Of a stretch of DNA of 25,853 bases, positions 7,886 to 16,167 are shown piece by piece. Location: positions 1-25,853 of the forward strand of contig JAEWBS010000014.1 in the NCBI GenBank assembly GCA_023391005.1. Direction: 5' to 3'. The translations under genes and the position numbers were made by a program. The notes under the pieces are model-generated. The model was not told the origin of the DNA, searched no databases, and worked only from the letters and a program-made list of their open reading frames with translations. Origin of the DNA: Bacillota bacterium (GTDB lineage: Bacteria; Bacillota; Clostridia; Oscillospirales; Ruminococcaceae). Position 1 is the stretch's first letter. Each line of letters opens with the position of its first letter.

Positions 7886-10192
7886 ATGAATATGCTGTGC
7901 AGTCGCTGTAAGCAGCGAATGGCTATGATATTTGTCAGCAAAATTGAAAACGGGCAGCCTGTTAACGAGGGCTACTGTATTCAGTGTGCCCGCGAGCTTC
8001 GCATTCCACAGGTACAGGAAATGATTGATAAGCTGGGCATGTCCGAGGACGATATAGAAAATATATCCGATCACATGAGCGAAATTTTTGGCACCGAGGG
8101 CGATTTTGAACCGGGCGGCGCGATGCCGATCCCGAGTTTTTTACAAAATTTTATGACCTCGCTGACCGGCGGAGATGATTCCACCGAAGAGGGCGAGCCG
8201 TTGGATCTGATTGAGCCGCCCCAGCCGACCAAAAGCACCCGCGAGCGGGAGCGGGAACGGCCAAAGCGCGACAAGGGCAAGACCCGAAAGTTTTTGGACC
8301 AATACTGCGACGACCTGACCCAAAAGGCCCGGGAAGGCAAGCTGGACCGCATTGTCGGGCGCGACAAAGAAATTTACCGCGTCATGCAGATTTTGAACCG
8401 CCGCCAGAAGAATAATCCCTGCCTCATCGGCGAGCCGGGCGTCGGCAAGACCGCCATCGCAGAGGGCATCGCGCAGCGGCTGGCCGAGGGCCACGTACCG
8501 CCCCGTTTGATGGATAAGCAGCTCTATCTGCTCGACCTCACGGCGCTTGTGGCCGGAACGCAGTTTCGCGGCCAATTTGAGAGCCGCGTCAAGGGACTGG
8601 TTGAGGACATCAAGGCCGAAGGCAACGTCATTCTGTTCATCGACGAGGTGCACAACCTCATCGGCGCGGGCGACGCCGAGGGCTCGATGAACGCCGCTAA
8701 CATCCTAAAGCCCGCGCTCTCGCGCGGTGAGATTCAGGTGATCGGCGCTACGACCTTTAACGAATACCGCAAGCATATTGAAAAAGATGCGGCGTTAGAG
8801 CGCCGCTTTCAGCCCGTGACGGTCAACGAGCCGTCGATTGATGAGACGGTCGAGGTACTTTCGGGCATCAAGGGCTATTACGAGGCATTCCACCGCGTCA
8901 AGGTATCGGATGAGGTGGTCCGTCAGGCCGTCGAGATGAGCGAACGCTACATCACCGACCGCTTTTTGCCCGATAAAGCCATCGATCTGCTCGACGAGGC
9001 CTGCTCCTGCTGCACGCTCGACAATACCGAGCTGGCGGACTATGAGCAGAAAAACCGCGATTATGAAATGCTGCACAAAAAAGAAGCCGAGATGACTCAG
9101 GCGCAGGAGATCGACTACGCGAACCTTGCGCAGGTGCGCAGCGAGCTGCTGCGGCTTGAAGCCGCGATCAAGGCGCTCGAGCCGATCGCGCTGGGCCGCG
9201 CCGTGACGGTGGACGATCTCGCCCGGGTCATCGAGCTGTGGACCGGTATCCCGGCGGCAAAAATCAAAGAGAGCGAGCTCATGAAGGTCTCGCAGCTGGC
9301 CGAGGAGCTTAAAAAATATGTCATCGGGCAGGATGAGGCGGTCGAGCTTGTGGCCGCGGCGGTGCGCCGCACCCGCGTGCAGCTCTCCGACCGGCGACGT
9401 CCCGCGTCGTTTATCTTTGTCGGGCCGACCGGCGTGGGCAAGACGGAGCTGGTTAAGCGGCTGGCGCAGGCACTGTTTGACACGACCGAGCCACTGATCC
9501 GCATAGACATGAGCGAATATATGGAGAAGCACTCGGTCTCGCGTATTGTCGGCTCGCCGCCCGGCTATGTCGGTTACGACGAGGCGGGGCAGCTCACCGA
9601 GAAGGTGCGCAGAAAGCCCTATTCGGTTGTGCTGTTCGACGAGATTGAAAAAGCGCATCCCGACGTGCTCAACATCCTGCTGCAAATATTGGACGAAGGC
9701 CGCATCACCGACGCGCAGGGCAGGCGGGTATCGTTTGAAAATACCGTTATCGTTATGACCTCGAATGCGGGCTCGAACATCAAGGGCGGTTCGGTCGGTT
9801 TTGACAAGACGCCGAATGAGGTCTCGCGCGACCGCGCGATGAAGGCGCTCTCCGACTTTTTGCGACCCGAGTTTTTGGCGCGCATCGACGAGATTGTCGT
9901 GTTCAAAAACCTTCGCGTGGAGGATTTCCGCCGTATCGCCGCGTTGATGCTCGACGAAATCAAGGCCCCGCTCAAGCGGCGCGGCATCACGTTTGGGTAT
10001 GACGATTCGGCGCTTGAGCTGATCGCCCAGCGTGCGTTCGGTCAAAAGGCGGGGGCCAGAGATATCCGCCGGGTTATCCGCCGCGAGGTCGAGGATCCGC
10101 TGACCCGTCTGATTGTCGAAGCGGGAGAAAACGCCCCCGCGCTGGTCAGCGTTTCGGTCAAGGACGAAAAGCTGACGCTTGTGACGGCGTAA
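7886..10192 (+). CDS. clpE: ClpE-like Hsp100/AAA+ unfoldase with N-terminal zinc motif
   Basis: A 768-residue two-domain AAA+ unfoldase that would feed proteins to ClpP. The N-terminus holds two CxxC pairs (Cys5/Cys8 and Cys31/Cys34), a zinc-binding motif like that of B. subtilis ClpE, instead of the Clp_N repeat domain of ClpC. A charged linker (100-133) follows. D1: Walker A GEPGVGKT (182-189), pore loop GTQFRG (224-229), Walker B LFIDE (250-254), Arg finger ERRF (305-308). A short coiled-coil M domain spans about 382-430. D2: Walker A GPTGVGKT (513-520), Walker B VVLFDE (581-586), pore GYVG (560-563), sensor GAR (723-725). The VGF at 637-639 matches the ClpP-docking loop of ClpC. No clear CtsR site was found upstream; a 13-nt palindrome lies at 7834-7846. 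The gene ends in a strong terminator. Confidence 0.93.
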   Translation: MNMLCSRCKQRMAMIFVSKIENGQPVNEGYCIQCARELRIPQVQEMIDKLGMSEDDIENISDHMSEIFGTEGDFEPGGAMPIPSFLQNFMTSLTGGDDSTEEGEPLDLIEPPQPTKSTRERERERPKRDKGKTRKFLDQYCDDLTQKAREGKLDRIVGRDKEIYRVMQILNRRQKNNPCLIGEPGVGKTAIAEGIAQRLAEGHVPPRLMDKQLYLLDLTALVAGTQFRGQFESRVKGLVEDIKAEGNVILFIDEVHNLIGAGDAEGSMNAANILKPALSRGEIQVIGATTFNEYRKHIEKDAALERRFQPVTVNEPSIDETVEVLSGIKGYYEAFHRVKVSDEVVRQAVEMSERYITDRFLPDKAIDLLDEACSCCTLDNTELADYEQKNRDYEMLHKKEAEMTQAQEIDYANLAQVRSELLRLEAAIKALEPIALGRAVTVDDLARVIELWTGIPAAKIKESELMKVSQLAEELKKYVIGQDEAVELVAAAVRRTRVQLSDRRRPASFIFVGPTGVGKTELVKRLAQALFDTTEPLIRIDMSEYMEKHSVSRIVGSPPGYVGYDEAGQLTEKVRRKPYSVVLFDEIEKAHPDVLNILLQILDEGRITDAQGRRVSFENTVIVMTSNAGSNIKGGSVGFDKTPNEVSRDRAMKALSDFLRPEFLARIDEIVVFKNLRVEDFRRIAALMLDEIKAPLKRRGITFGYDDSALELIAQRAFGQKAGARDIRRVIRREVEDPLTRLIVEAGENAPALVSVSVKDEKLTLVTA

Positions 10193-10207
10193 ATAATATT
10201 AAACAGG

Positions 10208-10254
10208 GGCCGGGATGAAAAGTGTGTATGCTTTTCATCCCGGCCTTTCATTCT
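10208..10254 (+). terminator. Intrinsic terminator of the clpE-like gene
   Basis: Perfect 15-bp stem (10208-10222 with 10231-10245; left arm begins GGCCGGGATG), 8-nt loop, followed by a T-rich tail TTTCATTCT. It begins 15 nt after the stop of the unfoldase. Confidence 0.93.
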
Positions 10255-10264
10255 ATCGAAAGCT

Positions 10265-10517
10265 TATACGTGTTATCCGAACGGCGGCGCGATGGAAGCG
10301 CTGCCGTACCCCAAGGGGCCAGACAACTTAATTGGCGCGCATAATCACGTAACAAGTTTGGATGCGCGCTCACTGACGTTTGGTGGGTAGGCAACGTGTT
10401 CACGTAGGGCATATATTCACCAACAACCGTATTTTTTAGGCCCCCTCAGGGGGATTGGGGTGGGGGCGTTCCTGCGCGCCAGCGCAAAGCAACTTCTGCT
10501 GTTTTAACACGGTTGCC
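10265..10517 (+). repeat. Structured intergenic repeat, copy B (internally deleted)
   Basis: Same family and orientation as 4022-4383 and 23318-23680. It keeps the 5' hairpin (10281-10307: ACGGC/GCCGT and GCGC/GCGC arms around loop GATGGAA) and the 3' hairpin TGCGC-gcca-GCGCA (10473-10486). It lacks about 130 nt of the middle found in the other two copies, including the GAATGTTC-type hairpin. It lies between two convergent transcription units, so it is in the 3' region of both. Confidence 0.8.
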
Positions 10518-10532
10518 AAAAACGTATGTCAC

Positions 10533-10574
10533 AAAAAGCGCCCGCATCAAATAACAATTAATGCGGGCGCTTTT
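10533..10574 (-). terminator. Intrinsic terminator of the MFS gene (bidirectional form)
   Basis: A 14-bp perfect stem (10534-10547 with 10561-10574, AAAAGCGCCCGCAT arm) around a 13-nt loop. On the minus strand it is followed by a five-T run. It lies 84 nt past the stop of the MFS gene. It would also work on the plus strand, less well. Confidence 0.9.
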
Positions 10575-10657
10575 ATGATATAAGCTTTCGACAGCATGAA
10601 AAAAGGGGGGGAGCGCATGCTTTTAATCCTGCCCTGTTGTATTTAATGTACGTCTGA

Positions 10658-11869
10658 TCACATCTCGTCGTGGCTGTTGCGTACAGACGGCGTCATCAGC
10701 ATGGCGAGCGCGAGGCCGATCGCGAGCAAGCCACAGACAAAGAAGCAATTGTTCACCCCAGCTATTTCTGAGAAGCCACCGCCCAGCAAGAGCCCCAGCG
10801 GTGAGGCAAACAGACTGACGCTATAGGCCAACGACAGTACCCGCCCGAGGTATTCGGCGGGTATCCGGCTTTGAAAAATCGCGGTTCGCAGCCCGTAAAA
10901 GAACGGAATCGTTACGCCCATCACGCCCGAGAGCGCCATAAACGCACCCAGTCCGTGGGTCGGCAGAAGGCCGCTGAGCATTGTGCCCACGCCGTAAATA
11001 CCGATCGAAGCAGCAATCGCCCCAATCTTATGAATTTTATTACCCACCGCCCCGAGCAGGAGCGCGCCCAGCAGCGTACCGCCCGAAAAGACGATTTCGA
11101 CAAGGCTTGAGTCGGCGATGCTGCCGCCGAAATAGGTCATCGTCATCAGCGGGTACATCGACCCGATCGGGAAGTAGATAAAGGCGTATAATGAACTGAT
11201 GACCATAATCGCCGCCATGCCCCGCTCACGCCGCAGCACGGCGATGCCGTCCTTGGTGTCTTGCCATAGGTGTAGCCGTTCGCCTTGCTGCAACGTCTGA
11301 TTTTTGGGGATAACCATAAACAGCACGATGCCAATGGCAGCGAGCGCGCCGAGCACATCGAGCAGGATGATGAAGCCTAAATCCCACAGGCTATAAAGCA
11401 CGCCCGCCAATGCGGGGCTCAAAATCAGCGACACCGACTCAAAGCCCTGTGAAAAGCCCGCGCAGCGCGCGAGCTGATCTTTGGGGACGATGGTGGGAAT
11501 GATGGCGTTAAAGGTTGGGGAGTGGAAGGCTGCGCCGACCGATCGCAGGCAGAGCATCAGAAAGATCAGCCAGACCGGGATTGTGCCTCCAAACGCGGCC
11601 GCCGCCAACGGCAAGGCGGCGAGGGCGATGCCCAGATCGGCCAGAATCAGCACTTTTTTGCGGTCGAATCGGTCGATAAAGGCGCCGGTAAACAGCCCAA
11701 GCACGGCGCGCGGCAGATAGCCCGACAGCGTCGAGAAGGTGATGATGGCGGGCGAGCCGGTTTGCTGCGTCAGATACCATACAATTGAGATTTGTAAAAT
11801 TGAGCTGGTGAGCATCGACACCGCCTGCCCGAGCCCCAATAGGATAAACTTTTGTTTCCAGTTTTCCAT
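10658..11869 (-). CDS. MFS efflux transporter, MefA-like
   Basis: A 403-residue membrane protein with 12 predicted hydrophobic segments. Sequence blocks closely follow the macrolide efflux protein MefA as I remember it: a Trp-Lys-x-Lys-Phe start, GQAVSMLTSSILQ, motif A as DRFDRKK, LRSVGAAFHSP and CAGFSQGFESVS. It probably exports a small hydrophobic compound by proton antiport. Similarity does not prove macrolide resistance, since many chromosomal relatives have unknown substrates. The ATG at 11869 has a GGGGGAT RBS; a GTG 25 codons upstream lacks one. A strong promoter (11994-12022) gives a leader of about 118 nt, and a terminator follows at 10533-10574, so it is a single-gene unit. Confidence 0.88.
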   Translation of the reverse strand: MENWKQKFILLGLGQAVSMLTSSILQISIVWYLTQQTGSPAIITFSTLSGYLPRAVLGLFTGAFIDRFDRKKVLILADLGIALAALPLAAAAFGGTIPVWLIFLMLCLRSVGAAFHSPTFNAIIPTIVPKDQLARCAGFSQGFESVSLILSPALAGVLYSLWDLGFIILLDVLGALAAIGIVLFMVIPKNQTLQQGERLHLWQDTKDGIAVLRRERGMAAIMVISSLYAFIYFPIGSMYPLMTMTYFGGSIADSSLVEIVFSGGTLLGALLLGAVGNKIHKIGAIAASIGIYGVGTMLSGLLPTHGLGAFMALSGVMGVTIPFFYGLRTAIFQSRIPAEYLGRVLSLAYSVSLFASPLGLLLGGGFSEIAGVNNCFFVCGLLAIGLALAMLMTPSVRNSHDEM

Positions 11870-11993
11870 GAATCCCCCAGAAAATCGGCCCTTTACGGCC
11901 TGTGATGCGCCGCCATAACCGTTTTTACGTGGCGCGTGCCGCACTGAATTTGCCCGATGGGCGTGGTGCGACTGATTCCGTCACTTATGCTAT

Positions 11994-12022
11994 ATTATAG
12001 TATACCAAAATAAGTGCGTTAA
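11994..12022 (-). promoter_or_regulatory. Sigma-A promoter of the MFS gene
   Basis: On the minus strand: -35 TTAACG (12022-12017), 17-nt spacer, -10 TATAAT (11999-11994). Transcription would start near 11987. The -35 end overlaps the T-rich tail of the terminator of the upstream ACT gene. Confidence 0.8.
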
Positions 12023-12058
12023 AGAAAGCGGGCGACGGAGTATTTCCCCGTCGCCCGC
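12018..12058 (-). terminator. Intrinsic terminator of the paaK-ACT operon
   Basis: An 11-bp perfect stem (12028-12038 with 12048-12058; arm GCGGGCGACGG), 9-nt loop, then TTTCTTT on the minus strand. It lies 15 nt beyond the stop of the ACT gene. Confidence 0.88.
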
Positions 12059-12072
12059 GCCGAATGTGGGTT

Positions 12073-12495
12073 TTAAAAAAGCTGCGCTTCGTTGAGCGTA
12101 GTAAAGCCGCCCTTTTGCAGCAGCGCAATAGCCTTTTGGTTGTCGTCGGGGCGCAGAATGACCACGGCGTTTTGGGGGTCCCGCCCGAGAAACGCGTAGC
12201 AATATTCCACGACCACATCGGTACCCAGCGCCGCGAGTGCGGCGGCCAGTCCGCCGGGGTGATGCGCGATGGCGACGGCAATGACCTCGGTGGTCGAGAC
12301 GGGATAACCGACGCTGTGCAGCGTTTTGGCGGCGAGCGCGGGGTCGTTGACGATGAGCCGCAGCACGCCAAAGTCGGAGGTGTCGGCAATCGAAAGCGCC
12401 AGAATATCGATACCGGCGTTGCCCAGTGCGGCGGTGATGTTTGCGAGACTGCCGGCGCGGTTTTCTACAAAGACGGAGATCTGCTTGACGGTCAT
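12073..12495 (-). CDS. Tandem ACT-domain protein, partner of the CoA ligase
   Basis: A 140-residue protein made of two ACT-like ligand-binding repeats. The first (about 3-68) starts KQISVFVENRAGSLANITAALGNAGI, the usual ACT strand-helix pattern with the ligand-loop Asn-Arg-x-Gly. The second (about 70-138) contains AIAHHPGGLAAALAALG. ACT domains bind amino acids, often aromatic or branched ones. The gene begins 15 nt after the paaK stop with an AGGAGG RBS and ends at a terminator, so it is the second gene of a two-gene operon. Such ACT proteins often accompany archaeal and clostridial PaaK-like ligases; a regulatory role is inferred. Confidence 0.88.
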   Translation of the reverse strand: MTVKQISVFVENRAGSLANITAALGNAGIDILALSIADTSDFGVLRLIVNDPALAAKTLHSVGYPVSTTEVIAVAIAHHPGGLAAALAALGTDVVVEYCYAFLGRDPQNAVVILRPDDNQKAIALLQKGGFTTLNEAQLF

Positions 12496-12510
12496 AACAA
12501 TTTCCTCCTT

Positions 12511-13812
12511 TTAAAGTACGCGTTTGTCGATGACGCGCTTGGCTTTGCCCTCGCTGCGCGCAATGGTGCTCGGAGACACCAGCGTGATCTTGGCGGCAAC
12601 GCCCAACGTCGATTCAACGGCGCGGCGGATCGTCTCCTCTTTCTGTTCGATCAGGCGCACGGCGTCAAAGGTCATCGAGGCGTCCATTTCGACCTGAATC
12701 TCAAGCGTGTCGAGCGAGCCCTTGCGGTCGACGATAAGCAGGTAGTGCGGCGGCATCCCCAACTCGAGCAGCACCGATTCGACCTGCGAGGGGAAGACGT
12801 TGACGCCGCGGATGATGAGCATGTCGTCGCTGCGACCCGAGACCTTGTTCATGCGCACAAAGCTGCGCCCGCAGGAGCAGGTCTCTCGGGTCAGCGACGT
12901 GATGTCGCGGGTACGGTACCGGATCAGCGGCAGCGCTTCCTTACAGATCGCGGTAAAGACGAGTTCGCCCTTTTCGCCCTCGGGCAGCACCTCACCGGTG
13001 TCAGGGTTGATGATTTCGGCAATGAAAAAGTCCTCGTTGATGTGCAGGCCGTTCTGTGCACTGCAATCGTAGGAGACGCCGGGTCCCATGATTTCGGACA
13101 GGCCGTAGATGTCGTAGGCCTTAATGCCCAAGAGCGCCTCAATGCGCAGCCGCATCTCCTGCGTCCAGGGCTCGGCGCCGAAGATGCCGCACTTGAGCGT
13201 GATCTCATCGAGCGAAATGCCCGCTTCTTGCAATGCTTCGCCCAAAAACAGCGCATAGGAGGGGGTGGCGCACAGCACGGTGGAGTTAAAGTCCTTCATG
13301 ATCTGAAGCTGGCGCTTGGTGTTGCCAGTCGAGGCCGGAATAACCGACGCGCCGATTTTGCCCGCGCCGTCATGCAGGCCGATGCCGCCGGTGAAAAGCC
13401 CATAGCCGTAGGACACATGCACAAAGTCGCTCGAATCGGCCCCGGCCGCTGTCAGCGCGCGGGCGACACATTCGCTCCACATCTCGAGGTCGTTTTGGGT
13501 ATAACCCACCACCGTCTGCTTGCCCGTCGTACCCGACGACGCATGGATGCGCACCACCTGATCCATTGGAACGGCAAACAGCCCATAGGGGTAATTGTCG
13601 CGCAGATCCTGCTTGTAAGTAAACGGCAGCTTGGCGAGGTCGTCGACACTTTTGATATCCATGGGCGAGATGCCGACCTCGTCGAATTTGGCCCGGTAGA
13701 ACGGAACATTTTCGTAGACGCGGCGCACCGTTTGCGACAGGCGCAGCGACTGCACCGCTTTTATCTCGTGAAGGGGCGCGGCTTCCATCGGGTTCCAGAA
13801 CGGCTTTTGCAT
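12511..13812 (-). CDS. paaK: Phenylacetate-CoA ligase family protein (PaaK-like)
   Basis: A 433-residue adenylate-forming enzyme that would activate an aryl acid (phenylacetate or indoleacetate class) to its CoA thioester with ATP. Features: PaaK N-terminus with NVPFYRAKFDEVG, P-loop SSGTTGK (92-98), and adenylation motif YGLSE (236-240). The C-terminal lid carries the DDMLIIRGVNVFPSQVE block and ends with the VIDKRVL region. Length is normal for the family. ATG at 13812 with a GGAGG RBS. The enzyme may work in fermentation of aromatic amino acids, where 2-oxoacid ferredoxin oxidoreductases make aryl-CoA; no such gene is in the window. It is followed immediately by the ACT gene. Confidence 0.92.
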   Translation of the reverse strand: MQKPFWNPMEAAPLHEIKAVQSLRLSQTVRRVYENVPFYRAKFDEVGISPMDIKSVDDLAKLPFTYKQDLRDNYPYGLFAVPMDQVVRIHASSGTTGKQTVVGYTQNDLEMWSECVARALTAAGADSSDFVHVSYGYGLFTGGIGLHDGAGKIGASVIPASTGNTKRQLQIMKDFNSTVLCATPSYALFLGEALQEAGISLDEITLKCGIFGAEPWTQEMRLRIEALLGIKAYDIYGLSEIMGPGVSYDCSAQNGLHINEDFFIAEIINPDTGEVLPEGEKGELVFTAICKEALPLIRYRTRDITSLTRETCSCGRSFVRMNKVSGRSDDMLIIRGVNVFPSQVESVLLELGMPPHYLLIVDRKGSLDTLEIQVEMDASMTFDAVRLIEQKEETIRRAVESTLGVAAKITLVSPSTIARSEGKAKRVIDKRVL

Positions 13813-13849
13813 GTTTTATCCTCCTTGGTGCTGATAATGGATTATTTTT

Positions 13850-13877
13850 ACTATATCACGTTAAAGTGATCTGTCAA
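13850..13877 (-). promoter_or_regulatory. paaK promoter with inverted repeat in the spacer
   Basis: Minus strand: -35 TTGACA (13877-13872), 16-nt spacer, -10 TATAGT (13855-13850). The spacer is nearly filled by the inverted repeat ATCAC-N6-GTGAT (13855-13870), a candidate operator between the two promoter boxes. The regulator is unknown. Confidence 0.75.
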
Positions 13878-14133
13878 TATAAATGCATTGGAGACGTAGC
13901 TCCGAACGGCGTTGCCTGAAAGGAGCGTTTCAAATCGTATACCCCTCCACACACAGGGCGGCGCCACGCCGAATACCGTGTGCGGCAACACCGTTTTGCC
14001 ATATTTGTGTCCAAAGCGCGCACCCTGTTTAGCCCACCTGTTTGACATCTGCTATCGCCCAAAAAGGCATCAGGTATTAAACCGACAAGAAACGCCTACA
14101 ATAATGTCAAACCATTTTGGAGGCACAAACCCT
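13878..14133. other. Intergenic region upstream of the PBP gene
   Basis: A divergent-gene gap holding small hairpins (CGGCG-cca-CGCCG near 13960-13972; GGCAA-N7-TTGCC near 13983-14001). An open frame runs through it in phase with the PBP but has no RBS and no family resemblance. I found no well-spaced promoter for the PBP, though a TACAAT (-10-like) occurs near 14097. It is not a copy of the dispersed repeat. Confidence 0.4.
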
Positions 14134-15756
14134 ATGTACAAGCGTTTTCTCGCGGTGTTTTCTCTCATCGTGCTGCTGTTCGGCCTGCTGATCGCCCGCA
14201 TATCTCTGCTGGCGGTGACCGAGCCGCTCATCGAGGCAGCGCAGCAGCAGTCAGCGACGGTGCTTAAGGTTGCCGAGACGCGCGGCATGATCTACGACCG
14301 CAAGCTGCGCCCGCTCACGGGAATCGAGACTGAAAATATCGCCGCAGTACTGCCCAATTCGCAGTCGGCCGATGTGCTGATGCGAGTTACCCCGATCGAA
14401 AAGCGCGCCGAGCTGCAACAAAAGCTCACCCAAATGCGCCCCTTTTTGTGGGAGGTGGATACGACCGCCATCTATGCCAAGGGGCTCGAGGTGTTCCCGG
14501 TGCCAAAGCGCTATCTTGATGAGCAGCCCGCCGTGCATATCATCGGGCAGGTCGATCCCGCGACGGGGCAGGGGGCTTCGGGGCTTGAGCGCGCTTACGA
14601 TTCGCTGCTGACCTCGGCGGGCGGTGCGGTGCAGATGCGCTACGCCACCGACGCCTTGCAGCGGGGTCTTGAAACGACGCCGCCCGAGATTATGGATAGC
14701 GGCTACCTCAGCGGCGCGGGGCTGGTATTGACCTTAGACCGGGATATTCAGGAAATTGCGGAAAAGGCCGCCAAGAAGGTCGAGAGCGGCGCAATCATCA
14801 TTATGGACCCCTACACCGGGGACATTCTCGCCGCGGTCAGCGCGCCCGCCTATAACCCAAACAACCCCGCCGACGCGATGACCGACAACCGGACGCCGTT
14901 TTTTAACCGCGCCTTTGCCGCCTACAGCGTGGGCTCCACCTTTAAGCTGCTCACGGCGGCCACCGCGCTCGAGTCGGGCTTTTCTGCCGGGCGCACCTAC
15001 ACCTGCAACGGCGGAATTGAGGTGCTCGACCAGCTGTTCCGCTGCCATAACCTCAACGGGCACGGTACGCTCGACATGCAGGGGGCGCTCAACCACTCCT
15101 GCAACCCATATTTTATCTCGCTGGCGCTCGAGGTTGGCGGCCCCGCGCTAGCCTATAAAGCGCAACAGTTGGGCTTTGGCACCCGGTTTGAGGCGGCGCC
15201 CGGCTACTTTACCGCCGCAGGCAGCCTACCCACGCTACAGGAGCTCGTTGCCCCGGCGGCGGTCGCGAACTTCGGCTTTGGGCAGGGCATTCTCTCGGCC
15301 ACGCCGGTGCAGATCGCCACGCTCGTGTCGGCCATTGCCAACGGCGGCGGTGCTGTGACCCCCAGACTTGTGGCGGGCACCACGGCCGACGGCAAGGCGG
15401 TGACAACCGCAACGGCGACCTATTCGCCCCGCAGCGTCTTCAGAGAAACGGCGGCGCAGCAGGTCAAGGAGATGATGATCGGCGTTGTAGAGCAGGGCAG
15501 CGGCAAGAACGCCCGCCCCGAGCAGGGCGGCGCGGGCGGTAAAACCGCTTCGGCGCAGACGGGGCAATATCGCGACGGTCAGGAGATTGTGCACGCGTGG
15601 TTCTCCGGATTTTATCCCGCCGAGCAGCCGCAGTACACGATTGTGGTGCTCGCCGAGGGGGGCGATTCCGGATCGGACGCCGCCTGCCCAATTTTTAAAG
15701 AGATTGCCGACGGGCTCTATGAGCTGGGTAGAAACGGCGCCGCCAAATCAAAATGA
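14134..15756 (+). CDS. Class B penicillin-binding protein (transpeptidase, PbpA/PBP2-like)
   Basis: A 540-residue cell-wall transpeptidase that cross-links peptidoglycan outside the membrane. One N-terminal transmembrane helix (about 4-25), a short dimerisation/pedestal domain with TRGMIYDRKLRPL, then the transpeptidase domain. Active-site motifs: STFK with Ser268 nucleophile, SCN (322-324), and the third motif as KTA (470-472) where most PBPs have KTG. ATG at 14134 follows TGGAGG by 10 nt; a 74-codon upstream extension has no signal and is rejected. The size resembles PbpA-type rather than larger SpoVD/FtsI proteins with PASTA domains. No FtsW/RodA partner is adjacent. Sensitivity to beta-lactams cannot be judged from the sequence. 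Confidence 0.92.
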   Translation: MYKRFLAVFSLIVLLFGLLIARISLLAVTEPLIEAAQQQSATVLKVAETRGMIYDRKLRPLTGIETENIAAVLPNSQSADVLMRVTPIEKRAELQQKLTQMRPFLWEVDTTAIYAKGLEVFPVPKRYLDEQPAVHIIGQVDPATGQGASGLERAYDSLLTSAGGAVQMRYATDALQRGLETTPPEIMDSGYLSGAGLVLTLDRDIQEIAEKAAKKVESGAIIIMDPYTGDILAAVSAPAYNPNNPADAMTDNRTPFFNRAFAAYSVGSTFKLLTAATALESGFSAGRTYTCNGGIEVLDQLFRCHNLNGHGTLDMQGALNHSCNPYFISLALEVGGPALAYKAQQLGFGTRFEAAPGYFTAAGSLPTLQELVAPAAVANFGFGQGILSATPVQIATLVSAIANGGGAVTPRLVAGTTADGKAVTTATATYSPRSVFRETAAQQVKEMMIGVVEQGSGKNARPEQGGAGGKTASAQTGQYRDGQEIVHAWFSGFYPAEQPQYTIVVLAEGGDSGSDAACPIFKEIADGLYELGRNGAAKSK

Positions 15757-16073
15757 TAGGTCCGCGTAGGATGCTTTATCTGCGCCAGATGGCAAAAGGC
15801 CGGGTCGCACTATGGCTTTGTACCGCGGCACAAAGCCGGACAGGCACTATGCCTAACTTTTCGGCAGGTTGAGACAGAATTTCGGGCTGTGCAATATATT
15901 AGTGTTAGAAGGCTTTTAATGATGAAATCCTCCTGAAAAAGCACTTTCCCAAAACTCCCCGTATATTTGTGAATAAAGATATACTAAATTATGTCTTTGG
16001 GCCGCCTCTTTGCTCGGTATTTGAGGGCAAAAGGCACCTAAATTTTAAAAGGTTACACCCAAGATTAGAAAAA
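15757..16073. other. Intergenic region after the PBP gene
   Basis: No gene seen. A hairpin with an 8-bp perfect stem (GGCTTTGT/ACAAAGCC, 15814-15837) lies 57 nt past the stop but has no T-run. The octamer GCACTATG occurs on both sides of the hairpin. The rest is AT-rich with no recognisable RNA family. Confidence 0.5.
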
Positions 16074-16102
16074 TTGACGAAGACGTAACAACAAAATATG
16101 AT
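16074..16102 (+). promoter_or_regulatory. Upstream promoter candidate P1 of the M23 peptidase gene
   Basis: TTGACG (16074-16079), 17-nt spacer, TATGAT (16097-16102). An inverted repeat ACAAAAT/ATTTTGT (16091-16097 and about 16111-16117) covers the -10 box and could be an operator. Confidence 0.6.
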
Positions 16103-16138
16103 AATATGTAAATTTTGTTTTCACATGCGGTTTTTGTA

Positions 16139-16167
16139 TTGAGATTTTGCCAGAAAGTTGTTATAAT
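16139..16167 (+). promoter_or_regulatory. Proximal promoter P2 of the M23 peptidase gene
   Basis: TTGAGA (16139-16144), 17-nt spacer, TATAAT (16162-16167). Start of transcription near 16174 leaves a leader of about 145 nt before the TTG start. The leader contains GGGC/GCCC pairing near 16190 but no riboswitch I recognise. Confidence 0.75.

Noticed and set aside
8795..10045. A 416-codon open frame on the minus strand
   Set aside because: Antisense to the clear two-domain AAA+ unfoldase; no motifs and no start signal.
12064..13869. A 601-codon open frame on the plus strand
   Set aside because: It is antisense to paaK and the ACT gene, is His/Arg/Asp-rich as expected for a shadow of GC-rich genes, and has no RBS or family resemblance.
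13912..14133. N-terminal extension of the PBP
   Set aside because: No RBS, Cys/Pro-rich shadow-like sequence, and a canonical membrane anchor begins at 14134 after GGAGG.
15814..15837. Terminator for the PBP gene
   Set aside because: The stem is good, but no T-run follows on either strand.
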